From Alteromonas sp. IB21 (GTDB lineage: Bacteria; Pseudomonadota; Gammaproteobacteria; Enterobacterales; Alteromonadaceae), in contig NZ_JAEFCD010000011.1 of assembly GCF_016405965.1 (NCBI RefSeq), positions 9,394 to 73,393 on the forward strand: DNA of 64,000 nucleotides. Direction: 5' to 3'. Numbering within the stretch: position 1 is the stretch's first letter; the number at the start of each line of letters is the position of its first letter. The translations under genes were made by a program, and so were the position numbers. A model generated the notes under the pieces. It was not told the DNA's origin, did no database searches, and saw only the letters and a program-made list of their open reading frames with translations. This document shows positions 36,572 through 46,864 of this stretch, piece by piece.

Positions 36572-38404
36572 ATGTGTGGAATTGTTGGCGCTGTTGCTGA
36601 ACGTAACGTGGTAGAAATTCTTCTAGAAGGGTTAAAAAGACTCGAATATCGCGGCTATGACTCAGCCGGTGTGGCGCTATTGCAAAACGACGGTACCCTC
36701 ACCCGTATTCGTCGTACAGGTAAGGTACAAGAGCTGGCTGACGCGGTAGCAGAAGGTGCAGCGCTAGGTTCAACAGGTATTGCGCACACTCGCTGGGCGA
36801 CCCACGGTGGTGTAACTGAAGCAAACGCTCACCCTCACTTCTCTACCGAGCGCGTCGCCGTTGTTCACAACGGCATTATTGAAAACTACGTAAATCTAAA
36901 AGCGCAGTTAAAAGAAAAAGGCTATACCTTCACTAGCGACACCGACACGGAAACCATTGCACACACCGTGCATGAAGAGCTTAAAGCGGGTAAGCCCCTT
37001 CTAGATGCAGTACAAAGTGCGGTTAAGACATTCCATGGTGCTTACGGCACAGTGATTATGGATAAGGAAGATCCAAGCCGCGTAGTGGTTGCACGTTCGG
37101 GCAGCCCGCTAGTTATAGGCTTAGGACTTGGCGAAAACTTTATTGCGTCAGACCAAATGGCATTGTTGCCAGTAACACGCCGTTTTATTTTCTTAGAAGA
37201 AGGCGACGTGGCGGAAATCACACGTCGCGACGTTAAGATCTTCGATAAAGACGGCAATGCCGTTGAGCGCGAAATCATTGAGTCGAACATCGAGCACGAT
37301 GCTGGCGATAAAGCGGGTTACCGCCACTATATGCTTAAGGAAATTCACGAGCAGCCAACGGTAGTGCGCAACGCATTGAAAGACCGTATTGATGAAAACG
37401 GACTTACCGTTGATGTCTTTGGTCAAGGTGCTGACGAGATATTCAAAAAAGTTCAACACGTACAAATTATTGCCTGCGGTACTAGCTATCATGCTGGTAT
37501 GACAGCACGGTACTGGCTAGAACAGTATGCCAATATATCCTGTAACGTAGAAATTGCTTCAGAGTTTCGCTACCGCAAGTCAGTGGTACACCCAAACAGC
37601 TTGCTTATTACTATTTCTCAATCAGGCGAAACAGCCGATACGTTAGCGGCGCTTCGCTTGGCAAAAGAGCTGGGTTATATGTCTAGTTTGACCATTTGTA
37701 ACGTTCAGGGCTCGTCACTGGTTCGTGAATCTGACCTAGCGTTTATGACCCGCGCGGGCGCAGAAATAGGTGTGGCGTCTACCAAAGCCTTTACCACACA
37801 GCTCGCTGCTTTCTTAATGCTTACGCTAGCACTGGGTAAAGAGAACGGCATGACAGAAACCGACAGTAAGGCCATTATTTCTGCGCTTCATAGCTTGCCG
37901 GCGAAGCTAGAAGAAACACTGGCAATTACTGGCGGTATTGAAGATTTAGCCGAAGAATTTGCTGATAAAAATCACAGCTTATTCTTAGGTCGTGGCGACC
38001 AATATCCTATTGCTATGGAAGGGGCGTTAAAGCTTAAAGAAATTTCTTACATTCACGCTGAAGCCTATGCCTCAGGTGAATTGAAACACGGCCCCCTTGC
38101 GCTTATCGATGACGAAATGCCGGTAATTGTGGTTGCACCAAATAACGAACTGCTTGAAAAGCTAAAGTCGAACGTTGAAGAAGTGCGCGCCCGTGGCGGC
38201 ATCATGTATGTATTTGCTGATAAAGACGCGGCGTTTGCGGGTGACGAAACCATGCGTGTTATCGACGTGCCTCACTGCGAAGCGGCTATTGCACCTATCA
38301 TTTATACGCTGCCGCTCCAGTTGTTGTCTTACTATGTGGCGTTAATTAAAGGTACGGACGTTGACCAACCGCGTAACTTGGCGAAGTCTGTTACGGTGGA
38401 ATAG
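36572..38404 (+). CDS. glmS: Glutamine--fructose-6-phosphate aminotransferase (isomerizing)
   Basis: GlmS makes glucosamine-6-phosphate from fructose-6-phosphate and glutamine, the entry to the UDP-GlcNAc pathway. The 610 residues have the class II glutaminase domain with nucleophile Cys2 (MCGIVGA), EYRGYDSAG and HTRWATHG, and two SIS domains ([47 protein letters not shown]). It ends in the conserved [13 protein letters not shown]. The ribosome site GGAG is in the end of the DeoR gene. A hairpin terminator follows at 38494. Confidence 0.98.
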   Translation: MCGIVGAVAERNVVEILLEGLKRLEYRGYDSAGVALLQNDGTLTRIRRTGKVQELADAVAEGAALGSTGIAHTRWATHGGVTEANAHPHFSTERVAVVHNGIIENYVNLKAQLKEKGYTFTSDTDTETIAHTVHEELKAGKPLLDAVQSAVKTFHGAYGTVIMDKEDPSRVVVARSGSPLVIGLGLGENFIASDQMALLPVTRRFIFLEEGDVAEITRRDVKIFDKDGNAVEREIIESNIEHDAGDKAGYRHYMLKEIHEQPTVVRNALKDRIDENGLTVDVFGQGADEIFKKVQHVQIIACGTSYHAGMTARYWLEQYANISCNVEIASEFRYRKSVVHPNSLLITISQSGETADTLAALRLAKELGYMSSLTICNVQGSSLVRESDLAFMTRAGAEIGVASTKAFTTQLAAFLMLTLALGKENGMTETDSKAIISALHSLPAKLEETLAITGGIEDLAEEFADKNHSLFLGRGDQYPIAMEGALKLKEISYIHAEAYASGELKHGPLALIDDEMPVIVVAPNNELLEKLKSNVEEVRARGGIMYVFADKDAAFAGDETMRVIDVPHCEAAIAPIIYTLPLQLLSYYVALIKGTDVDQPRNLAKSVTVE

Positions 38405-38493
38405 GGTTAGTTTTGAACGCTTTTTGAAAAACGCTTAATGTCACTAACTTGTAACGTGATTTCATAAGCTGGGTTCATCTACAAGCGATTGCT

Positions 38494-38537
38494 AAGGCTT
38501 GATATCGATAATATGTCGAAATCAGGCCTTTTTGCTT
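38494..38537 (+). terminator. Rho-independent terminator after glmS
   Basis: A long imperfect stem (38494-38503 with 38521-38530, one G-U pair, plus an inner TCGA/TCGA pairing) is followed by TTT-GC-TTTTT. It lies 90 bases after the glmS stop. The remainder of the 301-base gap to the next gene shows no coding potential I trust. Confidence 0.75.
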
Positions 38538-38705
38538 TTTGTGGAAAGCATGTAAATGACGGAGAAATCTGGCTCTCTTATCCTCTTATCCTCTTATCGC
38601 TAACGCGTCTTCATTCATCTTACTTTATCCACGCTAGTGGTTGTAAAGCGGCAGCTAGTTCATACTTACATCTCTTTAGATGGTTTAATACGCAAGCGAG
38701 GCAAA

Positions 38706-39692
38706 ATGGCTATACCTTACTCACTGCTAGATTTAGCGCCGATATCTGAAGGTTTTGGCGTAAAAGACGCGTTGAACAATTCAACGTTGATGGCTATGGA
38801 AGCCGAGCGCAGTGGCTATGAACGTGTGTGGTTAGCGGAGCATCACGGCATGCGTGGTGTAGCTAGTTCCGCCACGTCGGTAGTGTTAACGCACATTGCT
38901 AATGCCACATCTATAATTAAGGTTGGTGCGGGCGGTATTATGCTGCCTAATCACGCGCCTTTGGTTATTGCTGAACAATTTGGCACCTTGGCTGAGTTAT
39001 TCCCTAACCGTATTGAACTTGGGCTGGGTAGAGCGCCGGGCACGGATATGGCAACGGCTCGAGCGCTTCGTCGAAACTTACAAAGTGACGTTGACAGCTA
39101 CCCAGAAGATATCAAAGAGTTACAACACTATTTTGGTGAGCCGAAAGAAAGGCAGCCCATTGTCGCAGTACCTGGAGCAAATACCCATGTGCCTTTATGG
39201 CTTTTAGGTTCTAGCCTATACAGTGCGCAGGTTGCGGCGAGAATGGGTTTGCCCTATTCGTTTGCTTCTCATTTTGCACCCGATGCCTTGTTTGATGCCC
39301 TGCATGTGTACCGCAGTATGTTCCAACCTTCAGCGCAATTATCAACACCAAAAACGATGGCGGGCGTAATGGTAGTGATCGCCGATACTGACGAGGAGGC
39401 AGAATTGTTGTTCACGTCGGTAAAACAGCAATTTATGAACATGCGACGTGGCCTTAACAAGCCTTTTGCCAAGCCTATGCATAACTTCAACGAGTATTGC
39501 ACAGCAACGGATGAAGCTATGCTATCAAATGTGCTGAGGTATGCGTTGGTGGGTTCAAAAGAAACGGTCAAAACAAAGCTCAGTAAGTTTGTAGATGCGA
39601 CACAAATTGATGAAATTATTGTGTCTATGCCCATTTACGATATAGACGCCAGATTGTTTAGTGTTAAAACTTTTGCGGAGTTAGCGTCTTAG
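38706..39692 (+). CDS. Luciferase-like FMN/F420 monooxygenase family protein (LLM class)
   Basis: A 328-residue member of the bacterial luciferase-like superfamily, TIM-barrel flavin-dependent oxidoreductases. The N-terminus [24 protein letters not shown] and [24 protein letters not shown] match the YhbW/MsnO8-like group, with [22 protein letters not shown] and [12 protein letters not shown] typical. The substrate is unknown, and no partner flavin reductase is adjacent. I start at ATG 38706 (GCGAGG upstream), giving the family N-terminus; 23 further codons are open upstream. It is a lone gene between the glmS terminator and the binding-protein gene. Confidence 0.92.
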   Translation: MAIPYSLLDLAPISEGFGVKDALNNSTLMAMEAERSGYERVWLAEHHGMRGVASSATSVVLTHIANATSIIKVGAGGIMLPNHAPLVIAEQFGTLAELFPNRIELGLGRAPGTDMATARALRRNLQSDVDSYPEDIKELQHYFGEPKERQPIVAVPGANTHVPLWLLGSSLYSAQVAARMGLPYSFASHFAPDALFDALHVYRSMFQPSAQLSTPKTMAGVMVVIADTDEEAELLFTSVKQQFMNMRRGLNKPFAKPMHNFNEYCTATDEAMLSNVLRYALVGSKETVKTKLSKFVDATQIDEIIVSMPIYDIDARLFSVKTFAELAS

Positions 39693-39816
39693 TATTTGTC
39701 ACGTTATTACTCTTTCATAACAGTTGGCTATAACTTCTTCTATGCATTGCTTTCGAATAACCTTATGATACTACTTTAGTAGTGATTTCTCAGTGAGTTA
39801 TAGCAGGTCGTAGAGA

Positions 39817-40839
39817 ATGGCAAGGATCATAGTTTGCACGTTATTTGCCGTTGTTGCAGCGACGCTGAGCACGGGCTTAGCGCTGGCTAAAGAAGTGTAT
39901 AATGTCGTTATAGTTGAAACTCTACCTGTCCCGATTGTTACCGAGTCACGCATTGAGTTTGAAAAAGAGTTGGTGCGTATTATGCCCGACTACGACATTA
40001 AGGTGACTACCTACGATGCAGAGGGCTCGGAACTTCGCGCTACGGAAATACTCGCCGAGTTAGCTAAACAACCTGCCCCCGATCTAATTGTTTCGGTCGC
40101 TACGCTCGCTACACGAGCACTTAATGGGTCTAACCATTTTCTTGATGTACCAAAACTTTTTATGGCGGTTTCTTCGCCCGTAGAAGAAGGCATTGTGCCT
40201 GCCATTGGCGCAAGCAGCAAACGCAACATAACGGGTGAGTCACACGTACTCGATGCAAAAGTGAAACTCGACATGTTAGAAGGGGTACTTAAGGCGTCCA
40301 ACCCGACTACGCCTTTGACCATTGGACTAATTCATTCGACCTATCCATCTTCGAGCAGCTTAGTTAACCAGCTGCTTGCGCTTAACGGAACCTACAAACA
40401 CATTAATCTTGTAGCCATTAATACTCCTTATTTAGAGGGCGATGAAGGGCTCGTGGCAATGACTGGTAACATTGTTGAAAAATTGCAGCAAAGAAAATCC
40501 GAATTAGACGGTTACTGGCTTTCTTCGGGGCCCCTTGCTGAAGCAAATGGGCTGGTGGCTAAAGTAAAAGAAAGAACAGGTTTATTTCCTTTATTTGCAG
40601 AGAGTATTTCATCTGTGAAAGAGGGGGCGCTCATTGGGGTGGTATCCGAGCCAGTTAGTATCGGGAAATCAGCGGCAAGAAAAGCTAAGTTGATACTTGA
40701 GAACAGTTCGGCGAAAGATATGCCTGTTGGAAAAATGGATACGTATACGGTGGCAGTAAATGTTTCTACAGCCATAAAACTGCAACTACCGATCCCCTCA
40801 AATTACCTCAAACTCGCGAAACAACATGTCTATCAGTAG
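39817..40839 (+). CDS. Periplasmic ABC-type substrate-binding protein (TrpX/DUF534-like)
   Basis: A 340-residue exported binding protein. A signal peptide (IIVCTLFAVVAATLSTGLALA, about 4-24) is followed by a two-lobed periplasmic-binding fold: VYNVVIVETLPVP, DLIVSVATLATRAL, GLIHSTYPSSSSLV and GVVSEPVSIGKSAARKAKLILE, features of the ABC substrate-binding DUF534/TrpX group. No permease or ATPase genes are present. Instead a hybrid histidine kinase starts 20 bases later, suggesting this protein presents a ligand to the kinase. The ligand is not predictable. Confidence 0.88.
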   Translation: MARIIVCTLFAVVAATLSTGLALAKEVYNVVIVETLPVPIVTESRIEFEKELVRIMPDYDIKVTTYDAEGSELRATEILAELAKQPAPDLIVSVATLATRALNGSNHFLDVPKLFMAVSSPVEEGIVPAIGASSKRNITGESHVLDAKVKLDMLEGVLKASNPTTPLTIGLIHSTYPSSSSLVNQLLALNGTYKHINLVAINTPYLEGDEGLVAMTGNIVEKLQQRKSELDGYWLSSGPLAEANGLVAKVKERTGLFPLFAESISSVKEGALIGVVSEPVSIGKSAARKAKLILENSSAKDMPVGKMDTYTVAVNVSTAIKLQLPIPSNYLKLAKQHVYQ

Positions 40840-40858
40840 GGTCAGATAAAAAGTTAAT

Positions 40859-42784
40859 ATGCGGATTAAAACGAAACTATTGATGATATACATTCCAATA
40901 TTGCTAATTGGAATGGCAGTGACAGGCTACTGGGCTTATTTAACAGCCTATGATTCAGTGCGTGAACGAGAATATCAGCTTCTTACTCAAACACTCACAT
41001 TGAACGTTTTGGAAATTATCAACGAACGACGTGAATTACTTATTGAGTCAGGTCTTGAAAACGTACCCGTGTTCAGAGATGCCTATCAAAAAGAGGTATT
41101 TGAAGAGCTTGAATCCTTACAGCAGGCAACCAACCGACACTTTGCGATAAGTGATAAAAGTACCGAAACCCTTGTTTTCAGCACTATGAACGCCCCCGTG
41201 TTGCTAAATGTAGAGGGCGCCAGCATTGCTACGATTGCCAATCGCACGGTGGCGTTTGGAGAGTCTAACGTCAACGATATAGACGTACTTTTTGCCTGTT
41301 CAGAGTTCAATCCGTGGAACTGGAAAGTCACTGTGTTACAGCCAGCTGAACCTTTGCAGTCTTCCTTGTTTACGATAGCGTGGCTCACTTTTCTCGTAAC
41401 GCTGTTTGCCGTTGTTATTGTTAGCCTTCTAATGGGGCGCGTAACCCAGATTTTGGTTGTATCGCCCATTGAAAAAATAAAGTCGGCCGCTAGCCGAATT
41501 GCGGTAGACCATAAAAAGGTCACCATCGATTTACAGCAAAACGATGAACTAGGGGGCCTTGCGCGCGATGTTGAGGCAATGTCTGGTGAAATAGAGCAGT
41601 ATGTCGCTCAAGCGCAGCAGGCGAATAGAGCAAAAACCGATTTCCTTGCTGTGATGAGCCATGAAATTCGTACTCCGCTTAACGGAATTCAAGGGTTGGC
41701 AACATTGCTGCTGGACACGCCGCTTTCAGATAAACAACACCAATATGCAAGTGATTTGAAGTCATCGGCGTCTATTCTTGCAACGGTAATAAACGATGTG
41801 CTGGATTTGTCTAAAATTGAGTCTGGCATGTCGGAAGTAGACGTTACTGAATTTGATCTTAACGTTATGTTGAAAGAACTGGTCACGCTACTTGGTACCA
41901 ATGCCAGCAGTAACAATACGCGTTTGGTATACACAAGTAAAAACCTTGAGTCTGTGGTGGTAACGAGTGATATCACCAAGCTCCGTCAAATCATTATTAA
42001 TCTGGTAAGCAACGCCATCAAGTTTACGCATAAAGGCACGGTGAGTATTTCCGCTAAGCTAAAAAAGCCGTCAACGGAAACAGTGAGCGAGAACCGCTTG
42101 GTCATTGCTGTAAAAGATAGCGGTATTGGTATCGAACCAGATAGGTTAGAACACATTTTTGATAAGTTCACACAGTCTGATTCTTCAATTACCCGAGAAT
42201 ACGGAGGGACAGGTCTTGGGCTTGCCATAGCGAGACAGCTCGCTCAGTTATTAGGTGGAGATATCAAAGTTGCAAGCAAGGTAGGCGAAGGGTCGTGTTT
42301 TACCGTTACTGCCAATGTGCAGTCTCGGTTAAACGTTGAGTCTTCAGCTGCTTCATGCCTTGTAAAAAAGGCTCGCGATGGGGGTTTGCCAGCGGGATTG
42401 AAAGTACTACTGGCAGAAGATAACGCGATTAACGCAGTAGTAGCACAAGCGCTTCTAGAGCAACTCAATTGTGTTGTTGAGCACGTTGACAATGGACTTA
42501 AAGCGGCGGCACGGGTTGAGGACGGTGGTATTGACGTAGTCTTTATGGATGTTCACATGCCAGTGATGGATGGGATAGAAGCGACGAAGCGCATTCGTAA
42601 ACTGAATGGCGACTTAGGCCAAACGCCGGTGATAGGTTTGACTGCAGAAGCGTTCAAAGAGCGCCATGTAGTATTTAAGGCGTCAGGAATGGACGATATT
42701 GTAACCAAACCTGTCACTGTTGAAGCGTTACAAGAAAGCTTAGTAAAACTGGCGCTCGAGCAAGAAGTCGCTGATAATAAGTAG
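40859..42784 (+). CDS. Hybrid sensor histidine kinase with receiver domain
   Basis: A 641-residue inner-membrane kinase. Membrane segments at about 8-30 and 171-193 enclose a periplasmic sensor region; a HAMP segment (195-250) and coiled coil lead to HisKA with H268 (FLAVMSHEIRTPLNG), then the ATPase domain (INLVSNAIKFTHKG, DSGIGIEPDRL, FTQSDSSITREYGGTGLGLA) and a C-terminal receiver with phospho-Asp D564 (VVFMDVHMPVMDG) and Lys near 618. It has no HPt domain, and no separate response regulator is near, so a phosphotransfer protein elsewhere is likely. The upstream binding protein and downstream diguanylate cyclase suggest a signalling set. Confidence 0.94.
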   Translation: MRIKTKLLMIYIPILLIGMAVTGYWAYLTAYDSVREREYQLLTQTLTLNVLEIINERRELLIESGLENVPVFRDAYQKEVFEELESLQQATNRHFAISDKSTETLVFSTMNAPVLLNVEGASIATIANRTVAFGESNVNDIDVLFACSEFNPWNWKVTVLQPAEPLQSSLFTIAWLTFLVTLFAVVIVSLLMGRVTQILVVSPIEKIKSAASRIAVDHKKVTIDLQQNDELGGLARDVEAMSGEIEQYVAQAQQANRAKTDFLAVMSHEIRTPLNGIQGLATLLLDTPLSDKQHQYASDLKSSASILATVINDVLDLSKIESGMSEVDVTEFDLNVMLKELVTLLGTNASSNNTRLVYTSKNLESVVVTSDITKLRQIIINLVSNAIKFTHKGTVSISAKLKKPSTETVSENRLVIAVKDSGIGIEPDRLEHIFDKFTQSDSSITREYGGTGLGLAIARQLAQLLGGDIKVASKVGEGSCFTVTANVQSRLNVESSAASCLVKKARDGGLPAGLKVLLAEDNAINAVVAQALLEQLNCVVEHVDNGLKAAARVEDGGIDVVFMDVHMPVMDGIEATKRIRKLNGDLGQTPVIGLTAEAFKERHVVFKASGMDDIVTKPVTVEALQESLVKLALEQEVADNK

Positions 42785-42879
42785 AGTTACTGAGTGTCTT
42801 TGTAGGTTTCATAAGTGAATGAACGCATAACGAATAGGGCGCTTAGGTCTACATTCAATCTTGATGCATAGGATGGCGT

Positions 42880-43944
42880 GTGCGATTTAATAAACCAAGT
42901 GAATTGAGGCGCCTGCGTATTGCGCTCATTATCGGCGCTGCACTCGTGCTCATCTTCATGGCCGCTGACTTGATGTTACTACCAAGCACCATGCATCGAG
43001 TGTACATATTTGACCGTTTACTCATCCAACTCCCCATCATACTTACTGTCATAGCGATATCCTATTGGCGCAAGTTTATTCAATATAGAGCTATCGTCTT
43101 TGCAACCTTGCTTTTCGCTCTTTCATATAGCAACTATTGGCTCATATGGGTATGTTGGGCCGAGCATGATTTTATTTTTCCCTACGAGGGGACTATCTTA
43201 TATGCCTTCTTCTGTGTTTTTGCACTGGGTATTCCCTTTAAATTAGCGATAACTGTCAACCTTATTAATATACTGGGTTTTCTCGGTCTGATGTGGATAG
43301 CGCCTGTTTATGGGGATAGGGTGCCAATTTCCGCAGCATTTGTCTCGGGGTCGCTATTTATTTGTGTATATGCTCGCTACCGTTTAGACCGGAGTGTGCA
43401 AATGCTAAAACACACCAACGACAGACTGCTTAAGCTGAGTAAATACGACCCGCTCTCTGACTTATTGAATCGGCGTGCTTTAAGAGAGCAAAGCGAAAAA
43501 CTGTTGGCGTTAAGTAAACGGCACAAGGTTTCAATGGCAGTATTAATGCTCGATTTAGACGATTTTAAAAAATACAACGATGCTTTTGGCCATCAGCAGG
43601 GTGATGAGGCAATTAAAATACAGGCGCGCATTATGAAGCAGGTATTTAAGCGCGAGACAGATATCTTGGGGCGATATGGCGGCGAAGAGTTTATTATCGT
43701 GCTCAGCGATATCCAAAAAGACCAAGTGGTAAAGCACTGTCAGGCGTTATTAAATGAATGGAAAGAAGTAGCGATAAAACATGCACAAGATGCGAAGCAC
43801 CCGCTTGTAAGTTGTTCGATTGGTGTGGTGTTTGCGAAGTCTGTTAATAATTGCTCCATCGACTGGCTTATTGATGAAGCGGATAAAGCGCTTTATGACG
43901 CTAAGGAAAGAGGTAAAGCTCAGTTCGTGTTAACAGAGGCCTAG
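42880..43944 (+). CDS. Membrane-bound diguanylate cyclase (GGEEF)
   Basis: A 354-residue protein predicted to make cyclic-di-GMP. The N-terminal 170 residues form about six membrane helices (IALIIGAALVLIFMAADLMLL onward), and the C-terminal GGDEF domain is intact: GRYGGEEF with GGEEF at 267-271, DLDDFKKYNDAFGHQQGD before it, and the inhibitory I-site RETD (258-261) five residues upstream. It starts at GTG with AGGA about 7 bases upstream. It lies 95 bases after the hybrid kinase and could be its output enzyme, though it has no receiver domain. Confidence 0.92.
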   Translation: MRFNKPSELRRLRIALIIGAALVLIFMAADLMLLPSTMHRVYIFDRLLIQLPIILTVIAISYWRKFIQYRAIVFATLLFALSYSNYWLIWVCWAEHDFIFPYEGTILYAFFCVFALGIPFKLAITVNLINILGFLGLMWIAPVYGDRVPISAAFVSGSLFICVYARYRLDRSVQMLKHTNDRLLKLSKYDPLSDLLNRRALREQSEKLLALSKRHKVSMAVLMLDLDDFKKYNDAFGHQQGDEAIKIQARIMKQVFKRETDILGRYGGEEFIIVLSDIQKDQVVKHCQALLNEWKEVAIKHAQDAKHPLVSCSIGVVFAKSVNNCSIDWLIDEADKALYDAKERGKAQFVLTEA

Positions 43945-44006
43945 TTTTACAGAAAGAGGGGCGAAACGACGTGCGCCACGCCCACCAATTCTATTGCCCG
44001 TGCTTA

Positions 44007-45005
44007 CTAAAGTTTTACAATCATTTTGCCGGTATTTTTACCTTCGAAAAGCATGTTTAAGCCTTTCTCAGCATTTTCTAAACCTTCTATCGTATGTGCG
44101 CGGTACTTAATTTTACCTTGCTGTACGTAGGGCGTGAGCTTTTGTAATAGCTGAGGAATTTCACCCCAGTGATCAGGCATAGCAAACCCGCGAATATTGA
44201 TACGTTTTTTAATTAATGGGATCCAGTTTGGGCCCGGTGAAGGTTCTTCGGACTGATAATCGGCAATCATGCCGCATACAACAATACGGCCATGAGCGTT
44301 CATTCTGTTAAATATGTGATGTTGAATAGGGCCGCCGGTATTTTCGAAGAACACGTCAATTTTGTCTGGCGTAAGCTCTGCTAGTTTTTCTTTTAAATCA
44401 TCTGTCTTGTAGTTGATTGCACCGTCAAAGCCAAGCTCGTTAACTATCCAGTCTGCTTTTTCATCACTACCTACTACACCTATAACTCGCAAGCCGTCAG
44501 CTTTTGCAAGCTGGCCTACCATCGAACCCACTGAGCCTGCTGCGCCAGTTACAATAAGTGTTTCGCCTTGTTTAGGCTCGCCAAACTTATAAAGCCCAGT
44601 GGTGGCGGTTAAACCCGGCAATGCAAACACACATAGCGCCATTTCTTCTGTCACGCCGTCCTGAAGCTTATTAAATCCAGAGCCGTCACTGAGCACATAT
44701 TCGCTCCAGCCAGTCATACCCATGACTTTATCGCCAACGGAGAAGTCAGGATTTTTCGACTCAATAACTTCACCCACGCCGCTTGAACGCATTACGTCGC
44801 CAAGTTCTACCGGAGGAATATAGCTTTCTCTGTCTTCGCTCATCCAACCAAGCATCGCAGGGTCTAAGGACATATGCGTTTGCTTTATTAGAATTTGACC
44901 GTCTTTCGGGGCAGGGATTTCTAGCTCTTTGGTTTCAAAGAGGTGGGGACCAATCTTCCTATCGTCGGGACGTTGAACCAGCGTTATTGCTTTGTATGTT
45001 GACAT
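44007..45005 (-). CDS. curA: NADP-dependent medium-chain oxidoreductase (CurA-like)
   Basis: A 332-residue zinc-free medium-chain reductase of the leukotriene B4 dehydrogenase/curcumin reductase group; members reduce alpha,beta-unsaturated carbonyls with NADPH. Family marks are THMSLDPAMLGWMSEDRESY, GWSEYVLSDGSG, the NADP loop VTGAAGSVGSMVGQLAKADG and FENTGGPIQHHIFNRM. The start MSTYKAI has GGAGG 8 bases upstream; six more codons are open before it. It is divergent from the FadL-type gene. The gene name is a family-level suggestion. Confidence 0.92.
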   Translation of the reverse strand: MSTYKAITLVQRPDDRKIGPHLFETKELEIPAPKDGQILIKQTHMSLDPAMLGWMSEDRESYIPPVELGDVMRSSGVGEVIESKNPDFSVGDKVMGMTGWSEYVLSDGSGFNKLQDGVTEEMALCVFALPGLTATTGLYKFGEPKQGETLIVTGAAGSVGSMVGQLAKADGLRVIGVVGSDEKADWIVNELGFDGAINYKTDDLKEKLAELTPDKIDVFFENTGGPIQHHIFNRMNAHGRIVVCGMIADYQSEEPSPGPNWIPLIKKRINIRGFAMPDHWGEIPQLLQKLTPYVQQGKIKYRAHTIEGLENAEKGLNMLFEGKNTGKMIVKL

Positions 45006-45391
45006 TGTATCCTCCAGTAACAATTAAAAAGTGTCTGCCTTCTTGGCATATTAAGTTACACCGCCGTAGTTTGTTGGCGCTATCACTTACTTGGTAAAGG
45101 GTGGGGCTTGCTGGAACTAACTCAACCGTTCAAGCCACTTTTTCATGAATTTGAATTAAATATTAGATTAGTTCCAATGATTGTTAGTGATAATTGCAAA
45201 AAGCTATTAACAATATTGTGATCTTATATTAACTGTGAATTATCAATGTTGCTTATAAATGCGGCGAAACTGTTGCTATAATTGTAAAAAATGCGATAAA
45301 TGTGCGTAAATGGCGTTTACTTGCATTGAACATAACTACTCACATCCGTAGAATGCCGGCTGCAATTTTCCCCTACTACAATGAGTATCTT
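45006..45391. other. Divergent intergenic region, curA-like / fadL-like
   Basis: These 386 bases separate the two divergent genes. They are AT-rich around 45140-45300 and must contain both promoters. A TATAAT lies at about 45276-45281 on the plus strand, but I see no matching -35 at normal spacing. No gene is supported here; the reading frame that enters from 45302 joins the porin gene without its own start signal. Confidence 0.5.
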
Positions 45392-46747
45392 ATGAAGCAA
45401 CAGTTTTCCTTACGTGCCTCAGTTTGCCTAGCGCTTGCTACTTTAGCCTCTTCTTCTGCGCTGGCAGCTGGTTTCCAAGTTAACGAACACAGTGCGAACG
45501 GCCTAGGCCGCGCCATGGCTGGTCAGGCGGCAAAGCCAGAGAACGCCTCTATCTTAGCAACCAATCCAGCAGCAATTGGTGTATTTAAAGACGCTGAGTT
45601 CAGTGCATCAGTCAGCTTTATTGACCCCAATGTAGATATCAATGGTGCAGTTACCTATGACCTCGGCGGCAATACCGTTGGTGGTGATGCTGCGCAAGAA
45701 GACAACATTGCTGATACAGCAATTGTCCCTGGTTTCTTCTATGTATCGCCTATCAACGATAAACTGTCTGCAGGTGTTGGCGTTTTCACTACCTATGGCC
45801 TTCGTTCAGACTATTCGGATGACTTCGGTGCGCTTCACTTCGCTGACACAGCAGAAGTGAAAACCGTAACGGTAAACCCAGCTGTTTCATATAAATTAAA
45901 CAAGCAGCTTATGGTTGGCTTTGGTTTGAATATTACGTATGCAGAGGCTGAAATTGGCTCTGGCGTTTCAAACACCCTTGTTGACACATTGGTTGCTTTC
46001 GCACCAAGCGCAGACGCGCTAGGCGTTACATTGCCACAGCTTACTACTGGTAATTCATTGTTTAGCATGGAAGGTGATGATATAGGCTTCGGTTGGAACG
46101 CAGGTGTTTTCTGGCAGCCAACTGACATGACTAATATCGCGCTTTCATACCGCGCTGAAACAAAACTAGAGCTTGAAGGTGCAGTATCTTCAGAAACGCC
46201 TATTTTTCCTATTAATCTTAACCAGCCTGGTAGCCTTGATTTGAATCTTGCTGCTATTACTGAATTAGCGGTTGATCAGAAAATCGATAACCAATGGTCT
46301 GTGCAAGCGAGCTTAACGTTTACCGATTGGAGTACGTTCGAAAAGCTTGAAGCCAACCTAGAAGATGGCGTCGATTTCTTAATCAAGGAAGAGAACTTCG
46401 ATGATTCATGGCGCGCGTCAATTGGCGTGACTTACATTTTGAACGACGAAATCACACTTCGTGCAGGTTATGCTTACGACGATGGAGTAGTTTCGGTAGA
46501 GAACCGCTCGCTAAGTATTCCTGATACAGACCGTCACTGGTTCTCTGGTGGTATGACTTACACCATGAGTGAAGACACCTCAGTTGATGTGGCGTACGTA
46601 TTTATTGATGGCCGCGAAGCTGACATCAACAAAGATAGAACCATCTTAAGCGATGTACTTCCTGGGACTGACTTCACCACTAACTTCACAGGTACTCAGT
46701 CAGCGACTGCACATATTCTTAGTGTTCAGCTTAATACCCGTTTCTAA
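45392..46747 (+). CDS. FadL-family outer membrane transport protein
   Basis: A 451-residue outer-membrane channel of the FadL/TodX family, which lets long-chain fatty acids or other hydrophobic compounds pass. The signal peptide reads MKQQFSLRASVCLALATLAS and ends ALAA; the mature N-terminus GFQVNEHSANGLGRAMAGQAAKPENASILATNPAAIG contains the family NPA motif of the plug. The barrel ends in VQLNTRF, with C-terminal Phe. Thirty upstream codons are open but hydrophilic, so the second in-frame ATG is preferred. It ends with a clear terminator. The compound carried is not known. Confidence 0.94.
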   Translation: MKQQFSLRASVCLALATLASSSALAAGFQVNEHSANGLGRAMAGQAAKPENASILATNPAAIGVFKDAEFSASVSFIDPNVDINGAVTYDLGGNTVGGDAAQEDNIADTAIVPGFFYVSPINDKLSAGVGVFTTYGLRSDYSDDFGALHFADTAEVKTVTVNPAVSYKLNKQLMVGFGLNITYAEAEIGSGVSNTLVDTLVAFAPSADALGVTLPQLTTGNSLFSMEGDDIGFGWNAGVFWQPTDMTNIALSYRAETKLELEGAVSSETPIFPINLNQPGSLDLNLAAITELAVDQKIDNQWSVQASLTFTDWSTFEKLEANLEDGVDFLIKEENFDDSWRASIGVTYILNDEITLRAGYAYDDGVVSVENRSLSIPDTDRHWFSGGMTYTMSEDTSVDVAYVFIDGREADINKDRTILSDVLPGTDFTTNFTGTQSATAHILSVQLNTRF

Positions 46748-46769
46748 TAAGTAACCTTGTTCACAAAAA

Positions 46770-46793
46770 AATGGCAGCTTTTACGCTGCCATT
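46770..46793 (+). terminator. Rho-independent terminator after the FadL-family gene
   Basis: A 9-bp stem (46770-46778 with 46785-46793), six-base loop and T-rich tail lie 22 bases after the stop. Confidence 0.85.
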
Positions 46794-46864
46794 GTTGTTT
46801 AAAGCTCGGTAATTATCTATGCGGACTGCTACAAATAGCTTATCGAAGTGAATAGTGCTAATGC

